A stretch of DNA of 64,000 nucleotides from the NCBI RefSeq assembly GCF_900157365.1, contig NZ_FUEZ01000003.1:930001-994000 (forward strand). The letters run 5' to 3'. The notes below the pieces were generated by a model. It worked only from the letters and a program-made list of their open reading frames with translations, did no database searches and was not told the origin of the DNA. Source of the stretch: Mycobacterium numidiamassiliense (GTDB taxonomy: Bacteria > Actinomycetota > Actinomycetes > Mycobacteriales > Mycobacteriaceae). Position numbers and translations under genes: made by a program. This document shows positions 38,815 through 48,869 of the stretch, in pieces (the stretch's first letter is position 1; every line of letters starts with the position of its first letter).

Positions 38815-39696
38815 ATGCCTAGCAATCCATCAGGCTCGACACACACGCAGCAGAAAACCGATGACGTCCAGGCGCACTACGACCTGTCGAACGAATTCTT
38901 TGCGCTATTCCAGGATCCGACGCGGACCTACAGCTGTGCATACTTTCCGCGCGACGACATGACCTTGCAGGAAGCGCAGGTCGCCAAGCTCGACCTGACG
39001 CTCGACAAGCTGGGCCTCGAGCCTGGCATGACCCTGCTCGACATCGGCTGTGGCTGGGGCTCGACGATGAAGCGGGCCATCGAGAAGTACGACGTCAACG
39101 TCGTCGGTTTGACACTGTCCAAGAACCAGGCCGAATACTGCGAGCAGGCGCTCGACACCGTCGACACCAACCGCTCACACCGGGTCTATCTCAGTGACTG
39201 GGCACAGTTCGACGAATCGGTGGACCGGATCGTCACGATCGAGGCGCTGGAGCACTTCGGCTTCGAGCGCTACACCGACTTCTTCAAATTCGTCTACAGC
39301 GCTCTGCCCTCCGACGGCGTCATGCTGCTGCATTCGATCACCGGGATCACCGGACGCCAGATCGTCGAGCGCGGCCTGCCGTTGACGTTCGAGCTGGCTC
39401 GTTTCATCAAGTTCATCCTGACCGACATCTTCCCGGGCGGTCGGCTGCCGTCGATCGAGGCCGTCGACGAGCACGCCACGGACGCCGGTTTCAACGTGAC
39501 CCATAACCAGTCGCTGCAGGCGGACTTCGCCAAGACCCTCGATCTGTGGGCCGAAGCGTTGGAGGCGCACAGAACCGAGGCGATCGAGATTCAGTCCGAA
39601 GAGATGTACGACCGGTACATGAAATACCTGACCGGCTGCGCCAGGGGCTTCCGCACCGGTTACATCGACTGCAACCAGTTCACGCTGGAAAAGTAG
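38815..39696 (+). CDS. mmaA3: Methoxy mycolic acid synthase MmaA3
   Basis: A 293-aa SAM-dependent O-methyltransferase-type paralogue. SAM motif [20 protein letters not shown]; active-site element TIEALEHFGFERYTDFF. In M. tuberculosis MmaA3 methylates hydroxymycolate to methoxymycolate. The ATG at 38815 has GGGGGG just before it; an in-frame GTG at 38791 is less likely. Exact match to the M. tuberculosis length and order supports the name. An intact copy suggests that the strain can make methoxymycolates. Confidence 0.92.
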   Translation: MPSNPSGSTHTQQKTDDVQAHYDLSNEFFALFQDPTRTYSCAYFPRDDMTLQEAQVAKLDLTLDKLGLEPGMTLLDIGCGWGSTMKRAIEKYDVNVVGLTLSKNQAEYCEQALDTVDTNRSHRVYLSDWAQFDESVDRIVTIEALEHFGFERYTDFFKFVYSALPSDGVMLLHSITGITGRQIVERGLPLTFELARFIKFILTDIFPGGRLPSIEAVDEHATDAGFNVTHNQSLQADFAKTLDLWAEALEAHRTEAIEIQSEEMYDRYMKYLTGCARGFRTGYIDCNQFTLEK

Positions 39697-39836
39697 ACTT
39701 CATAGCCAACGAGCGCGGCGGGGCGCGCCACATTGGCGGTTGCACGGCACGACTACATTGGTTAGGTCGCGCGTCCGCTCGGGTTGGTGATGCGTGGTGG
39801 GGTTTCAAGCAGTGATTTCAGGAGAACAAGACAACA

Positions 39837-40733
39837 ATGACTGAACAATCGACGAGTCCGACGAAGACGCGGACGCGCGCCGTCGACATTCAGGCGCACT
39901 ACGACGTCTCCGACGAGTTCTTTGCCCTGTTCCAGGACCCCACCCGGACCTACAGCTGCGCGTACTTCGAGCCGCCGGAGCTCACTCTCGAGCAAGCCCA
40001 GTACGCCAAGATCGACCTCAATCTGGACAAGCTTGACCTCAAGCCCGGCATGACCCTGCTCGACATCGGCTGCGGGTGGGGAACCACCATGAAGCGCGCG
40101 GTGGAGAAATACGATGTCAACGTCATCGGCCTGACACTTTCCAAGAACCAATACGCGCGCTCCGAGCAGGTGCTGAGCTCGATCGACTCGAGCCGTTCGC
40201 GCCAGGTGCTGCTGCACGGCTGGGAGGATTTCAACGACCCCGTCGACAGGATCGTCTCCATCGAGGCCTTCGAACACTTCGGCCACGAAAACTACGACGA
40301 CTTCTTCAAGAGGTGCTTCAACCTGTTGCCGGACGACGGCCGGATGACCGTGCAGAGCAGCGTCAGCTATCACCCGTTCGACTTCACGGCCCGCGGTAAG
40401 AAGATCAACATCGACATGCTCAAGTTCATCAAGTTCATCATCACCGAGATCTTCCCGGGCGGGCGCCTGCCGACCACCGAGATGATGGTCGAACACGGCG
40501 AGAAGGCGGGATTCATTGTCCCCGAACCACTTTCGCTGCAGCCGCACTATGTCAAGACGCTGCACATCTGGGGCGACGCGCTGGAGTCCAACCGCGAAGA
40601 GGCCATCGCCTGCACCTCGGAAGAGGTCTACAACCGCTACATGAGGTATCTGCGCGGCTGCGAGCACTACTTCGACGACGAGGTACTGGACTGCAGCCTG
40701 GTGACCTACCTCAAGCCGGGTGCCGCGGCTTAG
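39837..40733 (+). CDS. mmaA4: Hydroxymycolate synthase MmaA4
   Basis: A 298-aa paralogue that in M. tuberculosis (CmaA/Hma) makes the hydroxymycolate precursor of keto and methoxy mycolates. SAM motif [37 protein letters not shown]; a longer C-terminal end ([20 protein letters not shown]) distinguishes it from MmaA2/A3. AGGAG lies upstream of the ATG. Last of the four tandem genes; the M. tuberculosis cluster is followed by convergent rplA, but here two extra genes intervene. Confidence 0.93.
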   Translation: MTEQSTSPTKTRTRAVDIQAHYDVSDEFFALFQDPTRTYSCAYFEPPELTLEQAQYAKIDLNLDKLDLKPGMTLLDIGCGWGTTMKRAVEKYDVNVIGLTLSKNQYARSEQVLSSIDSSRSRQVLLHGWEDFNDPVDRIVSIEAFEHFGHENYDDFFKRCFNLLPDDGRMTVQSSVSYHPFDFTARGKKINIDMLKFIKFIITEIFPGGRLPTTEMMVEHGEKAGFIVPEPLSLQPHYVKTLHIWGDALESNREEAIACTSEEVYNRYMRYLRGCEHYFDDEVLDCSLVTYLKPGAAA

Positions 40734-40825
40734 TTTCTCCGCGCCTGTCGGATTAGGGCTGCGCCGTTCGTCGAATAGGTAGAGAGTGGAGCACACGGCT
40801 TCGCTCCCGACCAGAGGTGACGAAC

Positions 40826-41524
40826 ATGCAGTACTTCGCATTGTTGATCAGCGAGGAAAAAGAGCGCACGCCTGATGAAGGGGCGGCCGAGATGGCGGCC
40901 TACCAAAGCTTCCACACCAAGGCCGCGGCGGCGATCCGCGGTGGTGATGCGCTGGCGCCCGGCGCGGCCGCGGTACGCATCACCGGCGGCCCCGACGCAC
41001 CGGCCATTACCGACGGCCCGTTCGCCGAAGGCGCCGAAGTTGCCGGCGGCTACTACGTATTCGAAGCCGAAAATCTGGACGAGGCACTGGCTTTGGCCCG
41101 TGACATCCCGGCAGCCAAGCGAGGTGGCGTGGAGGTCTGGCCGGTGGTCCACTCCTTGGAACCGTCCCGCAAGCTCACCGGCAACGACTGGCTGGCCCTG
41201 TTGCTGGAGCCACCCGCATCCGCACACACCCCGGGCACACCGGAGTGGGACGCGGTGGCGGCCAAGCACGCGGATTTCCACACCGCGGCGGGCGATCACG
41301 TGCTCGGCGGTGCCGCATTGCACGACCCGTCCACCGCGACGACCGTGCGGGTGCGCGACGGCGAGGTCATCGTCACCGACGGACCGTATGTGGAGGGCGC
41401 CGAGGTGGCCACCGGCGTCTACCTGCTGAGCGCCGGTGATCGCGACGAGGCCGTCAAGCTTGCGTCGCTGATTCCCGCTTCTACCGTGCTGGTACGGCAA
41501 TTGGCGGGTATCGGAGGACTGTAG
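40826..41524 (+). CDS. Double DGPF (YCII-related) domain protein
   Basis: A 232-aa protein made of two consecutive YCII/DGPF domains. Each has the signature: TDGPFAEGAEVAGGYYVF (about residue 62) and TDGPYVEGAEVATGVYLL (about residue 195), with conserved histidines (FHTKAAAAI, DFHTAAGDHV). The ATG at 40826 has GAGGTG at 7 nt. The next gene, 10 bp on, encodes an ECF42-like sigma factor, and DGPF proteins are the established genomic partners of that sigma group. Usually the DGPF genes are single-domain; here two are fused. Biochemical role unknown. Confidence 0.88.
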   Translation: MQYFALLISEEKERTPDEGAAEMAAYQSFHTKAAAAIRGGDALAPGAAAVRITGGPDAPAITDGPFAEGAEVAGGYYVFEAENLDEALALARDIPAAKRGGVEVWPVVHSLEPSRKLTGNDWLALLLEPPASAHTPGTPEWDAVAAKHADFHTAAGDHVLGGAALHDPSTATTVRVRDGEVIVTDGPYVEGAEVATGVYLLSAGDRDEAVKLASLIPASTVLVRQLAGIGGL

Positions 41525-41534
41525 CGGCGCGCGA

Positions 41535-42752
41535 ATGACCAACCTGGACGGCGTCTTTCGCCGGGAGTGGGGAACCGCAGTCGCCGCCATCGCGCGGTGG
41601 TCCGGCGACCTGACCGTCGCGGAGGACGCCGTCCAGGAAGCCTGCGCCGAGGCGCTGCGCACGTGGCCCCGCGAAGGTGTGCCGGATCATCCCGGAGGTT
41701 GGCTGGTGACCGTGGCGCGCAACCGCGCCAGGGACCGTCTGCGGCGTGAAACCGTCCGTCCGGGAAAGGAATTGGCGGCTGTGCTAGACGACATTCGGGC
41801 ACGAACCGATCACACCGAGCCGCATCCGGTTCGCGACGACGAGCTGCGGATGATGTTCACCTGTGCACACCCGGCGCTGGATCGGCCATCACAGCTCGCA
41901 CTCACGCTGCGGCTGGTGTCGGGGTTGACCGTCGCCGAGATCGCCCGAGCACTGCTGCAAACGGAAGTGGCTGTCGGCCAGCGCATCACACGCGCCAAGA
42001 ACAAGGTCCGGCACGCCAACATCCCGCTGCGGGTGCCGCCTGCCGAGCTGCTGGGCGAGCGCACCCCGCATGTACTCAGTTGCATCTATTCGGTGTTCAC
42101 CGAGGGGTATTGGTCGACCGCGGGACCGTCGGCGATTCGAGACGAACTGTGCGACGAAGGGATTCGGCTGGCCGGCGAGCTATGCGCGCTGATGCCCGAC
42201 GAGCGGGAGGCACATGCGCTGGCGGCCCTGATACTGCTGCACGATTCGCGACGGGCAACCCGGGTGGATGACGCCGGGATGCTGGTGCCTCTCGAGGAAC
42301 AGGACCGCCGTAAGTGGCACCGCGGCCGCATTTCCCGCGGGCTAGACCAGTTGCGGCAGGCGCAGGGATCGACGGGGCCCTATCTGCCCCAGGCGGTGAT
42401 CGCCGCGCTGCACGCGACGGCACCGTCCTGGGAGCAGACCGACTGGACGACCATCTGCACGGCCTACGACCGGCTGGCGCAGCTGACCGAGTCGCCGGTG
42501 GTGCGCGCCAATCGCGCGCTGGCGTTGGGTCTGCGCGACGGCCCCGACGCCGGCCTGGCCGCGCTGGACATGGTGGCCCATGACCAACGGCTGGCCCGCT
42601 CGAACCTGGTCGCCACGGTGCGCGCCGACCTGCTGCGGCGCGCGGGGCGACCCGACGAGGCTCTTACTTGGTACCGAATGGCGTTGGCGTCCAACGGTTC
42701 CGAGCCGGGCCACGAGTTCCTGCGGCGGCGTATCGCCGAGTGTGGTGGTTAA
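41535..42752 (+). CDS. ECF sigma factor with long C-terminal domain (ECF42-like)
   Basis: A 405-aa sigma factor. Region 2 spans about residues 1-80 (IARWSGDLTVAEDAVQEACA, PGGWLVTVARNRARDRLRRE) and region 4 about residues 115-170 (LTLRLVSGLTVAEIARALLQ, VGQRITRAKNKVR). A C-terminal domain of about 230 residues with TPR-like helices follows (HALAALILLHDSRRATRVD, ALALGLRDGPDAGLAALDM). This layout and the DGPF neighbour match the ECF42 group, whose C-terminal domain is reported to be needed for activity and which lacks an anti-sigma factor. No anti-sigma gene is adjacent. Convergent with rplA across a long hairpin. Confidence 0.9.
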   Translation: MTNLDGVFRREWGTAVAAIARWSGDLTVAEDAVQEACAEALRTWPREGVPDHPGGWLVTVARNRARDRLRRETVRPGKELAAVLDDIRARTDHTEPHPVRDDELRMMFTCAHPALDRPSQLALTLRLVSGLTVAEIARALLQTEVAVGQRITRAKNKVRHANIPLRVPPAELLGERTPHVLSCIYSVFTEGYWSTAGPSAIRDELCDEGIRLAGELCALMPDEREAHALAALILLHDSRRATRVDDAGMLVPLEEQDRRKWHRGRISRGLDQLRQAQGSTGPYLPQAVIAALHATAPSWEQTDWTTICTAYDRLAQLTESPVVRANRALALGLRDGPDAGLAALDMVAHDQRLARSNLVATVRADLLRRAGRPDEALTWYRMALASNGSEPGHEFLRRRIAECGG

Positions 42753-42808
42753 GCGAGGCGGCCGAGGTCACATCTGCCCAAGACGTAGCTGAGCGGCGGG
42801 GGCATGCA

Positions 42809-42857
42809 TTTTGCCCGCCTCCGAGCGACAATCGTTGTCGCTGTGAGGCGGGCAAAA
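42809..42857. terminator. Long bidirectional terminator hairpin
   Basis: A 49-nt hairpin: outer stem of 13 perfect pairs (42809-42821 with 42845-42857, TTTT and AAAA at the ends) and inner stem of 8 pairs (42824-42831 with 42835-42842) with a 3-nt loop. Only 2 nt interrupt each side. It lies between the convergent sigma gene and rplA and can terminate either strand. Confidence 0.88.
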
Positions 42858-42893
42858 CGTCACATGCTTCTCGCCCCTCGCGGGGCCGGCCGC

Positions 42894-43601
42894 CTACGCT
42901 TCGGCGAAGTTCCGGGTGATCGCCGGGTCTACGGGAATGCCCGGCCCGGTGGTCGTCGACACGGTGATCTTCTTCAGGTAGCGACCCTTGGACGACGACG
43001 GCTTGAGCCGCAGCACTTCGTCCAGCGCGGCGCCGTAGTTCTCCGCGAGGTTCTTCTCGTCGAACGACGCCTTGCCGATGACAAAGTGCAGGTTGGCCTG
43101 CTTGTCGATGCGGAAGTTGATCTTGCCGCCCTTGATGTCGTTCACGGCCTTGGCGACGTCGGGGGTGACGGTGCCGGTCTTCGGGTTCGGCATCAGGCCG
43201 CGCGGACCCAGCACCCGAGCGATGCGACCGACCTTGGCCATCTGGTCGGGGGTTGCGATCGCTGCGTCGAATTCCAGCCAGCCGCCCTGGATCTTCTCGA
43301 TCAGGTCGTCGCTGCCGACGATGTCGGCGCCGGCGGCCTTCGCCTGCTCGGCCTTGTCGCCGACCGCGAACACCGCGACGCGTGCGGTCTTACCCGTGCC
43401 GTGCGGCAGGTTGACCGTGCCGCGGACCATCTGGTCGGCCTTGCGCGGGTCGACGCCGAGCCGGATCGCCACCTCGACGGTCGAGTCCTGCTTGGCCGAC
43501 GACGTCTCCTTGGCGAGCTTGGCGGCTTCCAGCGGGGTGTAGAGGTTGTCGCGGTCCACCTTTTCGGCGGCGGCGCGGTATGCCTTGCTGTTCTTGCTCA
43601 T
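42894..43601 (-). CDS. rplA: 50S ribosomal protein L1
   Basis: A 235-aa protein of the L1 stalk, binding 23S rRNA and usually autoregulating its own operon. Conserved parts: [49 protein letters not shown]. It follows rplK after 127 bp and ends the minus-strand block secE-nusG-rplK-rplA. Normal length and ends. Confidence 0.98.
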   Translation of the reverse strand: MSKNSKAYRAAAEKVDRDNLYTPLEAAKLAKETSSAKQDSTVEVAIRLGVDPRKADQMVRGTVNLPHGTGKTARVAVFAVGDKAEQAKAAGADIVGSDDLIEKIQGGWLEFDAAIATPDQMAKVGRIARVLGPRGLMPNPKTGTVTPDVAKAVNDIKGGKINFRIDKQANLHFVIGKASFDEKNLAENYGAALDEVLRLKPSSSKGRYLKKITVSTTTGPGIPVDPAITRNFAEA

Positions 43602-43728
43602 TGGTTATCCAATCTGGTGTTGGGTCGTGGTTAGGAAGCGGGCCGAAGCTGGCCCTCCCACGTCTGATTCGTCGGATTCCTCCTCGGGCCGTGGCCGGCC
43701 CGCATCGTCATCCGACGTGGTTGTCGAA

Positions 43729-44157
43729 CTATTCGACGGTGATGCCCATCGACCGGGCGGTGCCGGCGATGATCTTGGCCGCGGCGTCGATGTCGTTGGC
43801 ATTGAGATCGGTCTTCTTGGTCTCGGCGATCTCGCGGACCTGATCCCAGGTGACCTTGGCGACCTTCGTCTTGTGCGGCTCGGCCGAGCCCTTGCCCACG
43901 CCGGCGGCCTTGAGCAGCAGCTTGGCGGCGGGCGGTGTCTTGAGCGCAAAGGTGAAGCTGCGGTCTTCGTAGACCGTGATCTCCACCGGGATGACATTGC
44001 CACGCTGATTTTCCGTCGCGGCGTTGTACGCCTTGCAGAACTCCATGATGTTGACGCCGTGCTGGCCGAGCGCGGGTCCGACCGGCGGCGCAGGGTTAGC
44101 CTGCCCAGCCGTGATCTGAAGCTTGATCAGCCCGACGACTTTCTTCTTCGGGGCCAT
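43729..44157 (-). CDS. rplK: 50S ribosomal protein L11
   Basis: A 142-aa protein of the GTPase-associated centre. The N-terminal proline-rich part ([20 protein letters not shown]) and the C-terminal RNA-binding domain ([20 protein letters not shown]) are intact. AAGGA lies 10 nt before the ATG. It starts 26 bp after nusG. Confidence 0.98.
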   Translation of the reverse strand: MAPKKKVVGLIKLQITAGQANPAPPVGPALGQHGVNIMEFCKAYNAATENQRGNVIPVEITVYEDRSFTFALKTPPAAKLLLKAAGVGKGSAEPHKTKVAKVTWDQVREIAETKKTDLNANDIDAAAKIIAGTARSMGITVE

Positions 44158-44183
44158 GAGATTGTGCGTTCCTTCCTGGGTTT

Positions 44184-44999
<816 letters not shown>

Positions 45000-45013
45000 T
45001 TACTTGCACAAGC

Positions 45014-45460
45014 TCAGCCGAACACCAACAGCACGAGCTTGGTCAGGCCGAAATCGGCGAGCCCGACCAGCGCCACCATGAAGGCGAGAAACGCCAGCAC
45101 CACTGAGGTGTAAGTGAGCATCTGTTTGCGGTTCGGCCAGATCACCTTCCGCATCTCCGCAACGACCTGCTTGAGGTAGCTGTAGAGGAAAACGAACGGG
45201 TTCGCCCGCTGGGCCCCCGACTTCTTCGGCTTCTTGGCCTTCTTGGCCGTCGGGGCCTTCTTGCCTTTGTCTTCGACCTCAGCGTCGTCCGACGAGTCGA
45301 CGTCGGCGTCGTCGGCGCCGACCGTTCGCTGCCGAGAACGCTTGCCGGTAGGACGCTGTGGCCGCGTCACCACGGCCGTGCGACCGCCACTGTCGCGACT
45401 TTCCTCCGTGTCGCCGCCGTCGCTTGCGGCGTCGTTGGCAGCGCTGCCCTCGTCGCTCAC
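45014..45460 (-). CDS. secE: Preprotein translocase subunit SecE
   Basis: A 148-aa protein. The SecE domain is C-terminal: conserved [20 protein letters not shown] and one membrane helix (about residues 118-140). The N-terminal 75 residues are a charged, Asp/Glu/Lys-rich cytoplasmic extension as in other mycobacteria. Start GTG at 45460 has AAAGGAG at 6 nt. It lies between tRNA-Trp and nusG, the usual secE-nusG arrangement. Confidence 0.95.
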   Translation of the reverse strand: MSDEGSAANDAASDGGDTEESRDSGGRTAVVTRPQRPTGKRSRQRTVGADDADVDSSDDAEVEDKGKKAPTAKKAKKPKKSGAQRANPFVFLYSYLKQVVAEMRKVIWPNRKQMLTYTSVVLAFLAFMVALVGLADFGLTKLVLLVFG

Positions 45461-45553
45461 CGCATGCTCCTTTGTTCGCTAGCTATCCCACGATCGGCGC
45501 CATGCTGATTTGGGCACCCTCTAGTGTCCAGCATGGCACGTCTGCGCCTTCTG

Positions 45554-45626
<73 letters not shown>

Positions 45627-45776
45627 TCGCGGTTGGCAGGCCAACCTGCGCTTACCTACCGGGGCTTACATGACTCGCGCGCTCCCCGTTCGGCAATCAC
45701 CGAACCGACGGACAGCGCGCTGCATTGGGAAAACCCCGAGGTCCGAGTGTACATCGGTGCGCGAGTCAGATACTAA

Positions 45777-46277
45777 TTACGCGGTTCGGATGACCTGCCC
45801 GGTCTCCTTGTCCCATCTGAGCTGGATGGAGTCGTCGCCCTCGTGCCCCATCAGGGTGGTGTAGGCGCTCAGCAGTACGTCGCCCTCCTCGTTCGAGCAG
45901 GTGTTTTTCGTGACGACGATGTCGGCACCGAAGCGCTCGTTCACGGACTCGATGTCCATGCGGCCGAAGAGCTTGTCGCCGACGAGCAGCGGCGTGTGGT
46001 AGAGGAACTGCTGGTCGACCTGGACGATCTGCATGGTCTCCAAGCCCACGTCGACGTTCCGGAAGAAGTCGTCCTGGATGAGTTTTGCGAAGATCGACAC
46101 GAAGGTCAGCGGGGCAAGCAGGGCCTTGTAGCCCAATTCGGCGGCCGCCGCCTCGTCGAAGTAGGCGGGATTGTCGTACTTGGCCGCTCGCGCGAATGCG
46201 CGTACCTGCTCACGGCCGACCTCGAAGTAGTCCGGGTATATCCAGCTCATCCCGCGGACGTCGGTTTTGAGCGCCAT
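45777..46277 (-). CDS. hadC: (3R)-hydroxyacyl-ACP dehydratase subunit HadC
   Basis: A 166-aa hotdog-fold subunit that pairs with HadB to dehydrate long-chain intermediates in FAS-II mycolate elongation. The sequence parallels HadA (DYFEVGREQVRAFARAAKYD, AAAELGYKALLAPLTFVSIF) and like HadA lacks the catalytic Asp/His pair of HadB, consistent with a substrate-binding role. It starts 3 bp after hadB. Length equals that of M. tuberculosis HadC. Confidence 0.95.
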   Translation of the reverse strand: MALKTDVRGMSWIYPDYFEVGREQVRAFARAAKYDNPAYFDEAAAAELGYKALLAPLTFVSIFAKLIQDDFFRNVDVGLETMQIVQVDQQFLYHTPLLVGDKLFGRMDIESVNERFGADIVVTKNTCSNEEGDVLLSAYTTLMGHEGDDSIQLRWDKETGQVIRTA

Positions 46278-46280
46278 CGG

Positions 46281-46709
46281 TTACGCCAGCTTTGCCGATG
46301 CGATGGCCCGGCCGAAGATTTTCTTGCCGCCGGCGGTGGCCGTCAACGCGATGGTCACCAATTTCTCCTCGGGATCGACCGATTTCACCCTGCCGCTGAA
46401 GACCAGCTCGGCGCCCTTGCCGTCGTTCGGTACCGGCACCACGGCGGTGAACCGCACGTTGTACTCGGTGACCGCACCCGGATCGCCGACCCACGAGGTG
46501 ACGTAACCTCCGCCGATGCCCATGGTCAGCATGCCGTGGGCGATCGCGGTGTCCAGCCCGACGACCTTGGCGATCTCGTCGTCCCAGTGGATCGGGTTCA
46601 AGTCGCCCGACACGCCCGCGTAGTTCACCAAGTCCTGGCGGGACAGCGGATAGGTCTTCTCCGGAAGCTGGTCGCCCACCTTCACCGAACTGAACTCACG
46701 CAGCGCCAT
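46281..46709 (-). CDS. hadB: (3R)-hydroxyacyl-ACP dehydratase catalytic subunit HadB
   Basis: A 142-aa MaoC-type hotdog protein and the catalytic partner of HadA and HadC. The hydratase signature SGDLNPIHWDDEIAKVVGL supplies Asp36 and His41; HGMLTMGIGGGYVTSWVGD follows. The start (ATG 46709) lies inside the end of hadA (14-bp overlap), so the two are translationally coupled, matching the obligate heterodimer. Confidence 0.96.
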   Translation of the reverse strand: MALREFSSVKVGDQLPEKTYPLSRQDLVNYAGVSGDLNPIHWDDEIAKVVGLDTAIAHGMLTMGIGGGYVTSWVGDPGAVTEYNVRFTAVVPVPNDGKGAELVFSGRVKSVDPEEKLVTIALTATAGGKKIFGRAIASAKLA

Positions 46710-47175
46710 CAGAAAATCCCTTTTCCCCGTTCTCGCCGGCACGGCCCGCCAGGGTCGTGTAGGTCTCCTGCACGATCTCCCCGCTTCCGTTGGTAATGAC
46801 ATTCTTCGTCACGATGATCTGGGTGCCGTGCGTCTCACGCATCGAATCCACGGACACGTCGCAGTACAGCTTGTCCCCCGCCACGATCGGCTTCTCGAAT
46901 TTAAGCACCTGGTCGACCTGAACGATCTGGGCGTCCTCGACCAGGATGTTCGCGTGCTTGAAAAACGCCGACTGCGCCTGGTACCCGAATACGCAGATAA
47001 ACGTCAGCGGGGCTACCAGCGCTTTGTAGCCTAGTTCGGCCGCCGCGTCCTCCTCGAAGAACGAGGCGTCGTCGTTTTGGACGGCCACCGCGTATTCACG
47101 GATCTTCTCGCGTTCCACCACGTAATAGTCGGGATAGCGGAAATGCATCCCGACGATGTTTCGGCTCAACGACAC
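46696..47175 (-). CDS. hadA: (3R)-hydroxyacyl-ACP dehydratase subunit HadA
   Basis: A 159-aa subunit that stabilises the acyl chain for HadB in early FAS-II cycles. GTG start at 47175. Cys61 in LTFICVFGY, the residue modified by activated thiacetazone and isoxyl in M. tuberculosis, is present. Related in sequence to HadC (DAAAELGYKALVAPLTF). First of three overlapping had genes and 56 bp after rpmG. Confidence 0.95.
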   Translation of the reverse strand: MSLSRNIVGMHFRYPDYYVVEREKIREYAVAVQNDDASFFEEDAAAELGYKALVAPLTFICVFGYQAQSAFFKHANILVEDAQIVQVDQVLKFEKPIVAGDKLYCDVSVDSMRETHGTQIIVTKNVITNGSGEIVQETYTTLAGRAGENGEKGFSDGAA

Positions 47176-47231
47176 GGCACTCGAACCTACCTGGTCAACC
47201 TGGGTGGGTGTAGTGAAACGGTGGCGGATAG

Positions 47232-47399
47232 TTAGCGTGTCTCGCGATGCGCCTGGTGCTTGCCGCAGTTGGGGCAGAACTTCTTCAGCTCCAGCCGGTC
47301 GGGGTCGTTGCGGCGGTTCTTCTTGGTGATGTAGTTACGGTGCTTGCACACGTCACATGCCAAGGTGATCTTGGGCCGCACGTCGGTACTGGAAGCCAT
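47232..47399 (-). CDS. rpmG: 50S ribosomal protein L33
   Basis: A 55-aa protein ([20 protein letters not shown] and onward to KHQAHRETR). It retains both CxxC pairs (CDVC and CPNC), so it is the zinc-binding form rather than the zinc-free paralogue used in zinc starvation. It lies between tRNA-Met and hadA on the same strand, the Rv0634B position. Confidence 0.94.
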   Translation of the reverse strand: MASSTDVRPKITLACDVCKHRNYITKKNRRNDPDRLELKKFCPNCGKHQAHRETR

Positions 47400-47445
47400 G
47401 ACGGTTCTCTTTCACATCTCTCGTATACGTCGCGTTGTTAAGTTG

Positions 47446-47519
<74 letters not shown>

Positions 47520-47555
47520 TCTGGTGGGTACTGCCAGCCTGCTCGGCGTCCGCCG

Positions 47556-47628
47556 AGCCCCCTAACGGAATCGAACCGTTGACCTTTTCCTTACCATGGA
47601 AACGCTCTACCGACTGAGCTAAGGGGGC
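47556..47628 (-). tRNA. thrT: tRNA-Thr (anticodon GGT)
   Basis: A 73-nt cloverleaf. Acceptor GCCCCCT with AGGGGGC, anticodon stem TTTCC/GGAAA around loop ATGGTAA giving GGT, T-arm GGTTCGATTCC. It is the first of the tRNA-Thr, tRNA-Met, rpmG series. Confidence 0.95.
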
Positions 47629-47725
47629 CTTTCACCCATAGCGACCAGTCATGGCTAGGGCCTAGAAGAGGGTACAGCGTGGCGCGCAAGGGCACCAAAC
47701 CACGCCGACCCCATCGGCCGACGAA

Positions 47726-47935
47726 TCAGCCGGAGTCGCCGTTTCGGCGAGGTTGCCACACGCTGAGGTCGCTGAACTCGTCGTACTCACCGTCTTGCTG
47801 CTCACCCGGTAGGTCATCCTTGCCGAGCAGGGTGCGCAGCGCGAGAAAGACGGCCTCGCGGGCGTCAGCCAAGTGGTACCGCTGTATTGCTTCCTGGACC
47901 AGATCGTCGATCTCGACCTCGACCGTCTTCAACAT
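47726..47935 (-). CDS. Small VapB-like protein without a toxin partner
   Basis: A 69-aa protein. Residues 1 to about 40 (LKTVEVEIDDLVQEAIQRYH, then ADAREAVFLALRTLLGK) resemble the ribbon-helix-helix of VapB antitoxins; the tail is acidic and polar. No PIN-domain toxin lies beside it: the next minus-strand genes are tRNAs, and the other side is a divergent hydrolase. A comparable small gene, Rv0634A, sits here in M. tuberculosis. It may be a stand-alone DNA-binding protein. Confidence 0.65.
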   Translation of the reverse strand: MLKTVEVEIDDLVQEAIQRYHLADAREAVFLALRTLLGKDDLPGEQQDGEYDEFSDLSVWQPRRNGDSG

Positions 47936-48049
47936 GCACTAACAATACTCGCAGCACACGGGCCCAATCCAGGGTCGAGACGACAGTTTTTGCGGGGCAT
48001 CACATGCCCGAAACACGAGGTTCGCCGGCCGGGTCATAGTCTGGTCGAC

Positions 48050-48772
48050 GTGTCAGATTCGTCAGCCGACCGGCTGTACTTCCGCCAACTGCTCTCCGGT
48101 CAGGATTTCGCCGCTGGCGATCCGATCGCAACGCAAATGCGCAATTTCGCCTATCTGATCGGGGACCGTCAGACCGGAGACTGCGTGGTGGTCGATCCGG
48201 CTTACGCCGCCGGTGATCTGGTCGACGCACTGGAGGCAGACGGCATGCACCTGTCCGGCGTGCTGGTCACCCATCATCACCCCGACCATGTGGGCGGCTC
48301 GATGATGGGCTTCGAACTCAAGGGCCTGGCCGAGCTGCTGGGCCGGGTCGATGTGCCGGTGCATGTGAATACCCATGAGGCGCTGTGGGTCTCGCGAGTC
48401 ACCGGGATCGGCCTCGGCGACCTCACCACTCATGAGAATCACGACAAGGTCAGCGTCGGCGACATCGAAATCGAGCTGCTGCACACTCCGGGTCACACGC
48501 CCGGCAGCCAATGCTTTCTCCTCGACGGCCGGCTGGTCGCCGGTGACACGTTGTTCCTGGACGGCTGCGGGCGCACCGACTTCCCGGGCGGCGACTCCGA
48601 TGAGATGTACCGCAGTCTGCAGCAGCTCGCCACGCTGCCAGGTGACCCGACGGTGTTTCCGGGGCACTGGTATTCCACCGATCCGAGCGCGTCGCTCTCC
48701 GAGGTCAAGCGTTCCAATTACGTGTATCGGGCGACTAGCCTTGACCAGTGGCGAATGCTGATGGGCGGTTGA
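48050..48772 (+). CDS. Glyoxalase-II-like metallo-hydrolase
   Basis: A 240-aa MBL-fold hydrolase (Rv0634c position). The dinuclear metal motif is THHHPDHVGG, with further ligands in HTPGHTPGSQ, GDTLFLDGCGR and FPGHWYST. Relatives hydrolyse thioesters such as S-lactoyl-thiols or act as persulfide dioxygenases. The start is GTG 48050 (VSDSSADRLYF); the frame is open upstream but family length supports this start. Divergent from the VapB-like gene. Confidence 0.88.
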   Translation: MSDSSADRLYFRQLLSGQDFAAGDPIATQMRNFAYLIGDRQTGDCVVVDPAYAAGDLVDALEADGMHLSGVLVTHHHPDHVGGSMMGFELKGLAELLGRVDVPVHVNTHEALWVSRVTGIGLGDLTTHENHDKVSVGDIEIELLHTPGHTPGSQCFLLDGRLVAGDTLFLDGCGRTDFPGGDSDEMYRSLQQLATLPGDPTVFPGHWYSTDPSASLSEVKRSNYVYRATSLDQWRMLMGG

Positions 48773-48869
48773 ACGACTCGGCGGCATTTCTTGGTTCAGT
48801 CGTTGTGATCGCGCACTAGGCAAAGTTTCGTGCGCAGGCCGCTGGGATATAAGCGGAAGGATGGATTCC

